DNA from: Campylobacter showae
GTDB taxonomy: Bacteria > Campylobacterota > Campylobacteria > Campylobacterales > Campylobacteraceae
Direction of reading: 5' to 3'
Length of the DNA: 64,000 nucleotides
NCBI RefSeq assembly: GCF_900699785.1
Contig: NZ_LR535679.1
Coordinates: forward strand, 1,054,001-1,118,000
Part shown: positions 33,307-42,867 of the stretch, piece after piece
Position numbering within the stretch: the stretch's first letter is position 1
Layout of the letters: every line of letters begins with the position of its first letter
The notes under the pieces: generated by a model
What the model was told of the DNA's origin: nothing
What the model saw: only the letters and a program-made list of their open reading frames with translations
Databases searched by the model: none
Position numbers and translations under genes: made by a program

Positions 33307-35033
33307 TGCGGTTTTTGATAGAGTTTATCGGCGGAGAGCAAAATTCTAAAATTTCCTCGCTCATAAAATGCAGCGAAAACGAGGCGAAAATTTTACGCCA
33401 TCTAAGCAAAGGCTACGTCGAAGGCACTCCGCAAAGTAGCGTTTACGACGTGCTTTGCGCTGTTTTTGGCAGCGAAGAGTATAAATTTCTAGCAGGACTT
33501 GCGGATGTAAAAAATCTACTGGAAAGCGGCTGGATCGTGCAGGGCTTTTCTATCTTTAAAAACCAGAGTGCAGACAGCGCAGGCTCAAATTTGCTCGGGC
33601 TGCTTCACAGCGAGATCTCGCTATCGCCGCTTTTTCTCAAAATTTTAGAAGAGGGCGAGTTTGGGCTCACGCTGCCCGCAGTCGCGCCATACGCCGATCA
33701 CCTCGACTACCTAAAAGATCAGTTCTTGCGCGTGGAGCTTTACGGCAAGCTCTCGTTTTTTAGCAAAAACGTATCAAGCGACGCCAAAAGCCGCCTCGAA
33801 AAAGACGTAAAAGAGCTAGAAGCCATCATCGAAAAACGGCTAAATTTAAGCAAAGTTTCGATTTCCGTCGAGCAAATTTTCAAAGATAACGCGCTAAACG
33901 ACAAAGAGCAGCTTATTTTCCTCGCGCTTTTAAAGGAAGAGTACGTCGGCGAAACGGACGCAAACCGCGATTTAAACGCGCTTGTGGGGATTTTAAGCGC
34001 GGACGAATTCGAACGCATAAAAAATCGTGCCCTACTGGATGAGGGCTCAAAACTAATCGAAAACGGCCTCATCGACTACGACGAGTCGCTAAATACCTAC
34101 GGCGGCTTTAGCAGGACGTTTTACATAACCGACGAAATTTTACAAAGCGTAATGCACCCAAAAACCGAGAGCAAAAGCAAAAAACTAGCGCTAGAAACTC
34201 TCGTAAAAGAGCAGGAAATCTTTGAGCTCATTGAGCCCTCGACCGACATAAACGACGTCGTGCTGGACGTCAAGGTAAAAGAGCTACTGGACGCGATCCT
34301 AAAACAAGTAGATCGCCGCGTGCTGGCGCGCCTATCTAGCTGGGGTATCAAGTCGCGCAAGAACGTAGACGCCAAAATCATCTTTTACGGGCCGCCGGGT
34401 ACGGGCAAAACCATGAGCGCGCTAAGCCTCGCAAAGAGCCTAAAAAAGCAGGTTCTTAGCTTTGACTGCTCTAAAATTTTGAGCAAATACGTCGGCGAGA
34501 GCGAACAAAACGTACGTAAAATTTTCGATACGTACAAAGAAATCTGCGCCAAAAGCAAGAGCGAGCCCGTGCTGCTGCTAAACGAAGCCGATCAGTTTCT
34601 AAGCACGCGCGTCGAGGGCGGTAGCGGCGCGGACAAGATGCACAATCAAATGCAAAATATATTTTTGGAGCAAATCGAGCGCTTCGAGGGCGTACTCATC
34701 GCCACGACGAACTTCTTGCAAAGCCTGGATATCGCGTTTTCTCGCAGGTTTGATTATAAGATCGAGTTTAAAAAGCCCGACCTCGCCGCTCGCCTTGCGA
34801 TCTGGCGCAAAGTGCTACCGGAAAATGCGAGCTTTGAGGAAAATTTCGACGTCAAAGAGCTGGCTAAATTTGAGCTAAGCGGCGCGCAAATCATGCTCGC
34901 GCTCAAAAACACCGCTCTAAAAGTCGCCGTGCGCGAGGACGGGATATTTACGATGGGCGACTTTGAAAGCGAGATCAAACGCGAGATGAGCTCAAATTTC
35001 GGCGAGGATAAGAAAGTCGGGTTTGACGGATAA
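33306..35033 (+). CDS. AAA-family ATPase
   Basis: A 575-residue protein starting at GTG. The C-terminal third is a single AAA module: Walker A GPPGTGKT (362-369), pore-loop-like KILSKYVGESEQNVRKIF, Walker B VLLLNEAD with N in place of the usual D, sensor-1 IATTN, and arginine finger region FSRRFDYKIEF. The N-terminal 300 residues are helical without a known domain. Similar single AAA ATPases occur in other Campylobacter species with no known role. Overlaps the acyl-CoA synthetase gene by 1 nt, so it belongs to the nfo-fadL-fadD transcript. Confidence 0.82.
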   Translation: MRFLIEFIGGEQNSKISSLIKCSENEAKILRHLSKGYVEGTPQSSVYDVLCAVFGSEEYKFLAGLADVKNLLESGWIVQGFSIFKNQSADSAGSNLLGLLHSEISLSPLFLKILEEGEFGLTLPAVAPYADHLDYLKDQFLRVELYGKLSFFSKNVSSDAKSRLEKDVKELEAIIEKRLNLSKVSISVEQIFKDNALNDKEQLIFLALLKEEYVGETDANRDLNALVGILSADEFERIKNRALLDEGSKLIENGLIDYDESLNTYGGFSRTFYITDEILQSVMHPKTESKSKKLALETLVKEQEIFELIEPSTDINDVVLDVKVKELLDAILKQVDRRVLARLSSWGIKSRKNVDAKIIFYGPPGTGKTMSALSLAKSLKKQVLSFDCSKILSKYVGESEQNVRKIFDTYKEICAKSKSEPVLLLNEADQFLSTRVEGGSGADKMHNQMQNIFLEQIERFEGVLIATTNFLQSLDIAFSRRFDYKIEFKKPDLAARLAIWRKVLPENASFEENFDVKELAKFELSGAQIMLALKNTALKVAVREDGIFTMGDFESEIKREMSSNFGEDKKVGFDG

Positions 35034-35145
35034 ATTCGGCTAAATTTGAGAGTGCGGCGGGGTTAAATCGGCTAAATTTAGCTCGCTGTTTGGCTAAGAC
35101 GCTTTTACCACATTTAAGCCGCTTGCAAAGCTTTATCGCGCGCTC

Positions 35146-35406
35146 TTGCAAATTGAAGCGTTAAATTGGCGCAAATTTGGCAAGCGATTTAAATTTATCG
35201 CAGCCCTTTGCGCTCCGCTATGCGCGCTCATCTACTTTATATTAAAAGAGTATTTCGACGAAATTTTAGTCGGCATTTTCGTCACGTATATTTTCCTGCT
35301 CGTTGTTTTCGTTTTTAAATTCATCAAGCTACTTTTAGGCTTCAAGGACGAGGACAAAAAGCCCGTTTGGGAGCAAATTTTAACTTGGCTGTCAAATATC
35401 GCCTAG
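35146..35406 (+). CDS. Small membrane protein (weak start)
   Basis: An 86-residue frame with two hydrophobic helices (FIAALCAPLCALIYFIL and IFVTYIFLLVVFVFKFIKLLL) and a polar C-terminus. It begins at TTG without a clear ribosome binding site. Convergent with the dynamin-like gene, 10 bp away. No homologue recognised; it could be real, as the hydrophobic pattern is not expected by chance. Confidence 0.45.
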   Translation: MQIEALNWRKFGKRFKFIAALCAPLCALIYFILKEYFDEILVGIFVTYIFLLVVFVFKFIKLLLGFKDEDKKPVWEQILTWLSNIA

Positions 35407-35416
35407 ATCGCCGCGC

Positions 35417-37264
35417 TCAAAGCAGGATTTTACCGCCAAACCCTTCGCCCGCTTTTAAAATTTCATCCCTTAGCCTCTCGTGCCCTGCTGATAGGGCCGC
35501 GATCTTAGCTAGTTTTTCATCCTTTATCTGCGCAAATTCGCTCTTTAACGCCGATAAAATTTTATTTAAAAATGACGCGTTTCCCAGCATCTCATTTTCA
35601 AATTCGTATAAATTTAGCGACAGCAAAACACGGTCTTGCACCTCGTCAAAGCTCGGGATAAAGAGCGCAAAGCCGTTTTGCTCGTGCGCACGCATCGAGC
35701 CCGCGATCTTTTCTTTTAGAAAATACACGGCGATTTTGACGGCATTTTCGTAGTTTGCGGCGACTTTGAGGTTTAGCTTTTCAAAAAACAGCGCCGTCTT
35801 TTGCAGTCCTTTAAATTTCGCCGTCTCATAGTCTCGCAAAAACGTCCTATACACCTGCCCCGCATACGTCCTAACGTCGGCAAACAGGATATCGGAGTGC
35901 GTTTCGTCCTCTTTTTGCGCGTTTTCAAATTCGGATTTATAAATCATAAATTCGCGCTCCAGCCGAGCGTAAATTTCATCCAGCGCCGTGCCGATCTCCT
36001 CTTGCAGCGCGCTTAAGCCCCGCTTGTACGTTCTAAAAAATTTGGCGAATTTCACGTCGTTGTAGATGAGTTTTGAAAACGCCTCGTCGCTGTCAAAATC
36101 CACCGCCTCATACGTGCTAGCTTCAAAATACTCGCCCTTTAGTAGCGTTTTTCGCGGCGCGTATTTATACTTTTTCTCGCTTTTTAGGCTAGCTAGGATT
36201 TCGTCTGCAACGAGCTTTGCGACGTGCTTTAGCTCGTTAAAGGCTAGCTCGATTTTCGGTTTAAAATTTTCTTGCACTGCTTTTAAATTTGACTCTAGCT
36301 CGGCATCAAATTTGGAGATTATATCGCCCGCTTTTTCGTAAATTTTAGCGATTCGCTCGTGCTGAGCAGCGTTTACGGCAACTAGCCTAGCGCACTTTTC
36401 GCGCACGAATTTTTCTTTTATCTCTTCGCCGCCAAAAAGCTCGCGGATAGCGCTTATCGCCGCGCCAAAATTCGACTCTGCTAAAAGCGCCGCATCGCCC
36501 GCAGCTTGCGCTTTTACGGCCTGCTTGGCAGAAACTGCGATAATGCGCTCAAAAAACCGCCCGTATGTGGCCTGCGCGTGAGTTTTGAGCCGCTCAAGCT
36601 CGTCCTGGCTTAGCTTATCTTTTTGATTTAGCAAGCAGATCGCCGTTTTGCCCCCGCCAGCCAAAAACTCCTCGATCTGCGCGGCTTCGCTAGCGCGCGC
36701 GGCATTGTCGGCGAGGCTTAGCCAGATGACGCCCGCGACGTCTTTTAGCACCTCGTGCGTGACGGCGGTATCGGCCTTTGAAAGCGAGTTTAGCCCCGGC
36801 GTATCGACGAAATTTACTAGCTTTAAAATTTCAGAGGGCGCATAAACGCAAAGTCTGCTCACCTCATCGCCAAACACGCGCTGATCGACGAAGCGACCGA
36901 TCTCCTCGACGCCCAGATACAGTTCTCTGCCGTTTTCGTAAAGCACGCTAAGTCCGGGCGCGGCGCCGTATCTGATAAAGGTCGGCTTTGAGGTCACGGG
37001 AGTTAGACCCGCGGGTAAAATCTCGCTACCCAAAAGCGCGTTTAAAAACGTCGATTTGCCGCTAGAAAACTGCCCGACTATAGCGACCGTAAGCGGGCTG
37101 GATAAAAACAGATCGAGTTTATTTAGCTCCTGTTTTAGTTCGGCGCTAGGGTGAAATTTGGGCTCGGTTAGCTCGTTTTGCAGCCGCTTAAATCGCCCGT
37201 GAAAATCGTCCGAAAATATCTTAAAATACCGCGTTTTATACGCGTTTATAAACTCCTCAAACAC
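35417..37264 (-). CDS. Bacterial dynamin-like GTPase, second gene of pair (DLP1/Cj0411-like)
   Basis: A 615-residue membrane-remodelling GTPase. G1 VGQFSSGKST (63-72), G3 DTPG (154-157) and G4 NQKD (213-216) are intact. The rest is helical trunk and stalk with a hydrophobic-basic region near 330-400 that may form the membrane paddle. C. jejuni encodes a tandem pair (Cj0411/Cj0412) whose products form a hetero-tetramer bridging membranes; the tandem arrangement here is the same. Starts 8 nt inside the preceding dynamin gene, so the two chains are probably made in equal amounts. Confidence 0.88.
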   Translation of the reverse strand: MFEEFINAYKTRYFKIFSDDFHGRFKRLQNELTEPKFHPSAELKQELNKLDLFLSSPLTVAIVGQFSSGKSTFLNALLGSEILPAGLTPVTSKPTFIRYGAAPGLSVLYENGRELYLGVEEIGRFVDQRVFGDEVSRLCVYAPSEILKLVNFVDTPGLNSLSKADTAVTHEVLKDVAGVIWLSLADNAARASEAAQIEEFLAGGGKTAICLLNQKDKLSQDELERLKTHAQATYGRFFERIIAVSAKQAVKAQAAGDAALLAESNFGAAISAIRELFGGEEIKEKFVREKCARLVAVNAAQHERIAKIYEKAGDIISKFDAELESNLKAVQENFKPKIELAFNELKHVAKLVADEILASLKSEKKYKYAPRKTLLKGEYFEASTYEAVDFDSDEAFSKLIYNDVKFAKFFRTYKRGLSALQEEIGTALDEIYARLEREFMIYKSEFENAQKEDETHSDILFADVRTYAGQVYRTFLRDYETAKFKGLQKTALFFEKLNLKVAANYENAVKIAVYFLKEKIAGSMRAHEQNGFALFIPSFDEVQDRVLLSLNLYEFENEMLGNASFLNKILSALKSEFAQIKDEKLAKIAALSAGHERLRDEILKAGEGFGGKILL

Positions 37265-39521
37265 TTTGCAGCTCCAAATTTATAGCATTTATCGCCTCGC
37301 TTTGCGAGTTTAGTCGCTCTAGCTCGCGCGAGTCCCGCCCGCTAGTTTTCGCTAGCTGGGCAAGCTCGTTTTTTAGTGCCTCTTCGCTGATTGCGAGCGC
37401 CTTTTCTTGCTCTTTTAGCGCGGCTTCGATACGCTTTTTAAACTCGCTTTTTTCAAATTCGCTAAGCTCGAAAACGAAATTTTTGATCCGCTGGGCACCC
37501 AAAAACTCCTCCGCGGCTACTTTGGCGGCTTCGGGTATGCCTTGCGCGCCCGAGTTTGCCGCGCTAGCCACAGCGTCCGCGACCTGGGCGCACTCTAAGC
37601 TTATCCCTTTTGAGTTTAGATAGTCATTTATGCTAAAGACCTCGGCGGCCGCCGTTTTGCTCTCAAATTCGCCGAATTTTAGCGCGATATTTTGCGCGCA
37701 CGCGGCGATTTGCCGTACGATTTCGTTGCGGTTTTGACGCATTAGGACGATGACGCCGTCTTTGATCGTAGTTTGCGCGATGCGCGAGAGGCGCTGCGGA
37801 TCGATCTTTTGTTTTTTAGAGGCCGCGTAGTTTACGTCATCCGCGACGCGCTGCTTTAGCGTTTGCGCAAGGGATTTTAGCCCAAGCTCGTAGCTAGCTG
37901 CGGTTTTGGCCGTATCTAGGCGCTCCAGCTCCTCTTTTACCGCGACCCTCACTTCCTCTAGACGGCTAGCCAGCGCGGTTTTTTGCTCGTTTAGTTCAGA
38001 AAGCTTTTGCGACAAGCTCAAATTTGAACCCGTTAGTTTTAAAATCTCGCTTTGCGTATCCGCCGCAAACTGCGCGCAGACGTGGCCGAGCTCCTTTTTA
38101 TATGCCTCGATGCCAAGGCGAGATTTTTGGCTATTTTGCCCAAAAAGCGTCTCGTAAAGATACTCCTTAAACTCCTCGACGCCGCTGTTTTGCCCGCCCT
38201 CAAAGTAGCTTTTAGCGCTCACGGCGAAAAACTCAGCCCCGACGCCAAGGCTGCGCGTGCGCTCCTCGACGCTCTTTTTGGCGTAGGCGGCGACTTCGTT
38301 TAGCTCGCCCTGCTTTAGCACGTCCGCGTGCGTGAGCAGCACGGCGAGCCTCACGGCATGAGAGTTTTGCAGGCTTGAAACAATGAAGTCCAGATCCTTT
38401 TGCGTGGCGCTTTGCGAGACGTTCATCAGGTGCACCATCAGGTCGCACTCCCGCATAAATCGCCGTACCAGCTCCTCGCGCGCAGCCACCGCGTCGTCGA
38501 TGCCGGGCGTGTCGATGATGCGCACGTTATCCTTTAAAAGCTCCAAATTTTCGTAAAGCTCGACGCTTTTTACGAATTTGGCGTATTTGGAGTCCGCCGA
38601 GGTGTAGCGCTTGATCTCGTCCGTTTTGACGGTCTTGCTAGCAGGCGGTTCGGAGCAAATCTCGCTCGCGTTAGGGCTCTCAAATTTAGCTTGCGAAGTA
38701 TCGCCGTCCGCGTCAAATTTGACGTTTAAATTTTGCGCCGTTTCGCTCTCAAATTTGACACCCGCGCCGCCGTAAATTTCGCCGATATCGTCATCTTTAT
38801 CTTGGGCTATTCCAAGCTCTTTTAGCTCAGCCTCGCTCCAAAAATTTACCCTTGCAAAAGGCTCGGGCGCATACTTTAGCACGGTCAAATTTACAGTCTC
38901 GGGCACGTTTGAAGCGCCTAGGATTTTTTTGCCCAGCAGCGCGTTTAGCAGGGTTGATTTGCCCGCGTTTATGACGCCCGTAACCGCGACGTTAAACTCT
39001 AGCTCGCGCGCTTTTTGGCGCGCTTTTGTCGCCGCTTTTGCGACGTTCTCGCCCGGGTTTAGCGACAAAATTCGCTCGCAGATATCGTTTAGCGCGTCTA
39101 TTTTTTGGTGAAAGACGTCCGATTTTTTAAAATTTGAACCCTCTTGCTCGTTTTGTGTCGGCAAATCCGCGCCAAGAGAGCGTAAAAAATCCGAGAGCCT
39201 CTTAAAATGCTCAGCGGAGATTATGTTTTCGGTTTGCAGGATTTCTAGGGCGGCCAGAAGCTTTGATTTTGAGATTTTTGCGGATTTTAGAGCGTTTATC
39301 GTGCCTAGCTGAGCGCACTGGAGGCTGTATATGTCGGCTTTTAGCCCAAGCGCGTGAAGGATATCCCTAAACTCCTTTAGCGCCATAAATCTATCGAAAT
39401 TCTCCGCATCCGCCGCGAGTAAAACGGCGAGGCTTCGCTCGTCTGCGAGAATTTGCGTTTTAGGGTCTAAAAATAGCTTAAGAGCGCCCCAAATTTCGCT
39501 TAAAAATTTATCCGTATCCAC
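37257..39521 (-). CDS. Bacterial dynamin-like GTPase, first gene of pair (DLP2/Cj0412-like), with G-domain insert
   Basis: A 754-residue partner GTPase. G1 GVINAGKST (182-190), G3 DTPG (337-340) and G4 THAD are visible; about 175 residues of helical region precede the G domain. Between G1 and G3 there is an unusual acidic, low-complexity insert at about 241-300 (rich in D, E, S), absent from the partner. The C-terminal region is long coiled coil. GTP-driven assembly with the downstream partner at membranes is inferred from the characterised C. jejuni pair. Confidence 0.87.
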   Translation of the reverse strand: MDTDKFLSEIWGALKLFLDPKTQILADERSLAVLLAADAENFDRFMALKEFRDILHALGLKADIYSLQCAQLGTINALKSAKISKSKLLAALEILQTENIISAEHFKRLSDFLRSLGADLPTQNEQEGSNFKKSDVFHQKIDALNDICERILSLNPGENVAKAATKARQKARELEFNVAVTGVINAGKSTLLNALLGKKILGASNVPETVNLTVLKYAPEPFARVNFWSEAELKELGIAQDKDDDIGEIYGGAGVKFESETAQNLNVKFDADGDTSQAKFESPNASEICSEPPASKTVKTDEIKRYTSADSKYAKFVKSVELYENLELLKDNVRIIDTPGIDDAVAAREELVRRFMRECDLMVHLMNVSQSATQKDLDFIVSSLQNSHAVRLAVLLTHADVLKQGELNEVAAYAKKSVEERTRSLGVGAEFFAVSAKSYFEGGQNSGVEEFKEYLYETLFGQNSQKSRLGIEAYKKELGHVCAQFAADTQSEILKLTGSNLSLSQKLSELNEQKTALASRLEEVRVAVKEELERLDTAKTAASYELGLKSLAQTLKQRVADDVNYAASKKQKIDPQRLSRIAQTTIKDGVIVLMRQNRNEIVRQIAACAQNIALKFGEFESKTAAAEVFSINDYLNSKGISLECAQVADAVASAANSGAQGIPEAAKVAAEEFLGAQRIKNFVFELSEFEKSEFKKRIEAALKEQEKALAISEEALKNELAQLAKTSGRDSRELERLNSQSEAINAINLELQSV

Positions 39522-39688
39522 CGCTTCGCCTTTGATAAAATTTGCGTCCGCAAGGTCGCTTTCGGGGCGAAATTTAGCATAAATTAAATTTAAACAAGCT
39601 TGGGCGGCGGGTTATTTTCGCGATAAATTTAAAGCAGTTCGCAGGAGAGATAAATTTGACGGCAAAATCGCGTCAAATTTATTTAAAT

Positions 39689-41053
39689 TTACATAGCGGC
39701 GCGAGGCTGAATGATGTTTTGTTCAAATTTCTGCTCGGTGTCTTCGCTCATGATGCGAAGCACTTTGCTACGTTTGATCTTCGCGTCGTTTTTAAATATT
39801 GCACGCACCTTATCCATACCGGCATAAAAGTCGCGCATGAGTACGACGCAGATGTATTTGCCGAAAAACGTCGGCTTGATAACGCCGTTTTCTTCGTAGA
39901 TAGCGTTCACTAGCTTTAGCAAGCTAAGCTCGACAAATAGGTCTTTGTTGATGTTTGCGTCGTTTTGCTCGTTGTAGGCTTTGATATCCACGGCGCCGTC
40001 AAAAAGCCTTGTTAAAAACGTGTATTTCAGTCTCTCTTTTTTGCTAAATGCGCATTTTGCGATGACCGGGCTTTGCCTGCCCTTGATCTTTCTGCCGTAA
40101 TCAAGTAGGTTAAATGCGTTTATCACAAGCTCGCCGTCAAGGAAGCTAAATGCACCGCTGCCCACACCCACGTACTCTAAATTTGAGCCCACGTATTCGT
40201 CGCGAAGATCGGCGCTTTTTTCGTTTGAAAACGCCCAAGCGTTACTTTGCTTATATCCGCCTTTGGCAAATTCGCTCACGATGATTTCGTAAAATTCGCG
40301 CTCGTTATCGACGTTTGAGACGCCGAGCGAGCGAGCGATGTTCTCTCTCGTTAGCTCCGATTTCATGAGCGGATAGAAGGTGATTTGCTGCGGAGAGATT
40401 GATTTTGCGACGTTTATGTCGTTTATGAGCTGCTCTTTTGTTTGATTTGGTAGGTTAAAGATGAGATCAAGGCTTATGACCGGGATTTTGCCCAGAGCCT
40501 TCTCGAGCTTTCTTTTCGTCTCTTCTGCAGAGCCGAATTTCTCATACCTGCCGACTCTTTTTAGCGTCTCATTATCAAAACTTTGCACGCCTACGCTTAA
40601 GCGATCTATAAGCCCGTCAAAACGGCTTAGGCTCTCCGGCGAGATGTGGTTTGGATCGCTTTCGGCCGAGATATCTTCGACACTAAAGAGCTCTTTTGCG
40701 AGTTTTAGCGTTTTTTCAAGCTCTGGCTCGTTTATAAGCGTCGTGCCGCCGCCCACATAAAGCGATGTAAAGTCAAAGCCGGCCTCTTTTATCTGCCTCA
40801 TCTCCTCACGTAAATTTTCAAAGTAAATTTTCGCAAGCTCCTGCTCGTAGTGGTACTTGTGAAACGAGCAATACGGGCAAAATGTGTGACAAAACGGCAC
40901 GTGCGCGTAGAGCATGTACTTTTTGTCTTTTTTTGGAGTTTTTGTGTAAGTTGTGGTCAAAATATCTATGTTAAATTCGTTGTATAGTGATTTTTGAATA
41001 GAATTATGAGCGTAATTTACCGCAAATTTTTCTATAATATTCTTAAATCCCAC
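39689..41053 (-). CDS. Radical SAM protein, HemN/HemW-like (coproporphyrinogen oxidase family)
   Basis: A 454-residue protein with the radical SAM cluster motif C55-x3-C59-x2-C62 in HVPFCHTFCPYCSFHKY. YVGGGTTLINEPELEKTL follows (SAM-binding GGGT), and DRLSVGVQSFDNETLKRVGR is the HemN-family segment. It could be a heme chaperone (HemW), an anaerobic coproporphyrinogen dehydrogenase-like enzyme, or a heme-using methyltransferase; the C-terminus differs from E. coli HemN. Stand-alone gene. Confidence 0.82.
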   Translation of the reverse strand: MGFKNIIEKFAVNYAHNSIQKSLYNEFNIDILTTTYTKTPKKDKKYMLYAHVPFCHTFCPYCSFHKYHYEQELAKIYFENLREEMRQIKEAGFDFTSLYVGGGTTLINEPELEKTLKLAKELFSVEDISAESDPNHISPESLSRFDGLIDRLSVGVQSFDNETLKRVGRYEKFGSAEETKRKLEKALGKIPVISLDLIFNLPNQTKEQLINDINVAKSISPQQITFYPLMKSELTRENIARSLGVSNVDNEREFYEIIVSEFAKGGYKQSNAWAFSNEKSADLRDEYVGSNLEYVGVGSGAFSFLDGELVINAFNLLDYGRKIKGRQSPVIAKCAFSKKERLKYTFLTRLFDGAVDIKAYNEQNDANINKDLFVELSLLKLVNAIYEENGVIKPTFFGKYICVVLMRDFYAGMDKVRAIFKNDAKIKRSKVLRIMSEDTEQKFEQNIIQPRAAM

Positions 41054-41430
41054 AATTAATTCCTTTTCTTAATTTTTATCGCGTATTTTACTTAGGTTTT
41101 ACTTAAAATAAAATTTTAAGGCCCTAGTCTAACCTATTTAAATAAATTTTACGTAAATTTTACCGGAGAAATTTACGGTTGAGCTTATATATCTTTTTAT
41201 ATAGGCTGCGTTAAATTTTATCCCGAGGCCGCTACAAAAATACGACTTATCCAACGCAGCTTGAGTGACCTAGCGGCGGAAGTAAGGCCTTAAACGTCGC
41301 TATCGCTCTAAAGTTCTCGGCGCTGCGCAGCCAAAACAACCGCACAAAATAACGCCGTAAAGATGAATTTTTAAGAATTCTTAAATTTAGACTAAATCTA
41401 GCTAAGCATCAAATTTGGGCTAAAGGTAGA
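41054..41430. other. Gap between the radical SAM gene and the DUF2314 gene
   Basis: 377 bp without a convincing gene. Promoter-like AT-rich sequence for the radical SAM gene at about 41.06-41.15 kb; the remainder shows no recognisable RNA or motif. Confidence 0.5.
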
Positions 41431-42222
41431 TTAAGCAAGAGCTTTAACGATATCTTTCCAGCCCAAATGCTTGGCAAAATCAGCCGCGGTTTTGCCGCTT
41501 TTCGTGCGTAAGTTTTTGTCCGCGCCGTTTGCCAGCAGTACGTTTACAAGCGCTAGATTGCCCGCGAGCGCCTCGCGGTGTAGCTGCGTAAATCCGAGCT
41601 CATCGGCATCCGTGATGATACTTTGGTTCTCTTTTACGTATTGCTCAAACCGCTCGCGCATATTTTCGCTCATCGGATGCTCGGCTAAATTTTCCGGGTG
41701 CTCTTTTTGCTCGTAAACCACCAAAATATCGTTAAAATCGCCAAAATCAAGCCCCCACGCTTTATCGTGCTCTTTTAGCTCGCCCTTTTGCATGCGCGAG
41801 CGCATCGCCTGCACGCTAAAGCCGCCGTACGCGCGTCCGCCCACTGCAAACATCCAGTCGCTCATCTCGTCCATCTTTGCGTTCACGCGGTCGCCGTTTT
41901 TTACGTTTTGCACGGCGTCAGGCTCGTTTACGAGCGTGCCCGAGATGGTCTCGCCGTCAAAATCCACGTCGTTAATCCACATATGCTCGCCGACTTCTTC
42001 GCCGTCCACGATGTCTAAAAAGCAAATTTTAACCATCGCAAAATCAAGCCCTCGCACGACCCTGTGGCGCTCCCAGTAAAGCTCGCGCCAAAAATACCTA
42101 AAGCTCTCGCGCGCCTGCTCGAATGCGCGCTGCATGTAGTCCTCTTCGTTACTTGCGAAATAAATCGGCATTTGCTCGCCCAGATCGACTTGTTTGCCGA
42201 AAATTTTCTTAAAAAAGCCCAT
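41431..42222 (-). CDS. DUF2314 protein with C-terminal ankyrin repeats
   Basis: A 263-residue cytoplasmic protein. The central part (about 30-170) matches DUF2314: aromatic-rich RESFRYFWRELYWERHRVVRGLDFAMVKICF, then GEHMWINDVDFDGETISGTLVNEP and VNAKMDEMSDWMFAVGGRAYGGFSV. The last 60 residues hold ankyrin repeats (DELGFTQLHREALAGNLALVNVLLANGADKNLRTKSGKTAADFAKHLGW). Such combined proteins are thought to bind partners or act in contact-dependent immunity, but no function is proven. No toxin gene is adjacent. Confidence 0.8.
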   Translation of the reverse strand: MGFFKKIFGKQVDLGEQMPIYFASNEEDYMQRAFEQARESFRYFWRELYWERHRVVRGLDFAMVKICFLDIVDGEEVGEHMWINDVDFDGETISGTLVNEPDAVQNVKNGDRVNAKMDEMSDWMFAVGGRAYGGFSVQAMRSRMQKGELKEHDKAWGLDFGDFNDILVVYEQKEHPENLAEHPMSENMRERFEQYVKENQSIITDADELGFTQLHREALAGNLALVNVLLANGADKNLRTKSGKTAADFAKHLGWKDIVKALA

Positions 42223-42367
42223 TTTTTATCCTTATTTATTTTAGATTGAGAGTTAAAATTTCGATACGTTAAATTTGCGGTTAAATTTGACGAACCGTCA
42301 AATTTTGAATACAAAAGTCAAGCAACGATTTTTCTAGCTCATTTAAAGGCGCTCGCGAAAGTGACCG

Positions 42368-42865
42368 CTATTTTAAGTTTTTAAAACTAATCGGCAACTC
42401 CAAATTTAACCCCTTCACGAGTCTAATGCACTCTTGCAGATCGTCGATACTTTTACCGCTTACTCGTACCTCTTCGCCGCGGATCGCCGCAGTTACTTTT
42501 AGCTTTGCGTCCTTGATCGCTTTGGTGATTTTTTTTGCGTTTTCGCTGTCTAGGGTGTCGTTTAGCTTTAGCGTCGCTTTGATATTTCCGCCGCTAGCAC
42601 TCTCGCGTTTGCTTTCAGTCACGGCTACGGGCGGGATGTTTCGCTTGATGAGCTTTGAGATCACGATGTCTTTTAGCGCGTCGATTTTGTTGTCGCTAGA
42701 GCTAAGAAGCGTGATGATTTTTTCCTTTTCGTTTAGCTCCACCTCGGCCACAAGCCCCTTAAAATCATATCTCGCTGCGATCTCCTTTTTTGCCGTCTCT
42801 AGCGCGTTTTTGACCTCCATCATATCGACCGCCGCGCTTATATCAAAACTATGCTCAGTTGCCAT
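42368..42865 (-). CDS. yajQ: YajQ-family nucleotide-binding protein
   Basis: A 165-residue protein of the DUF520/YajQ family, known in some species to bind cyclic di-GMP or other nucleotides and act as a regulator cofactor. Starts with the characteristic [20 protein letters not shown], has AARYDFKG (about 30-37) and ends in [19 protein letters not shown]. Two similar alpha/beta halves as expected. It lies 2 nt downstream of the dehydrogenase gene, matching the C. jejuni Cj0371-Cj0374 order. Confidence 0.93.
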   Translation of the reverse strand: MATEHSFDISAAVDMMEVKNALETAKKEIAARYDFKGLVAEVELNEKEKIITLLSSSDNKIDALKDIVISKLIKRNIPPVAVTESKRESASGGNIKATLKLNDTLDSENAKKITKAIKDAKLKVTAAIRGEEVRVSGKSIDDLQECIRLVKGLNLELPISFKNLK

Positions 42866-42867
42866 TT

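Noticed and set aside
41160..41340. Possible riboswitch or structured RNA downstream of the radical SAM gene
   Set aside because: No recognisable riboswitch core or stable stem set; location is upstream of no suitable gene start.
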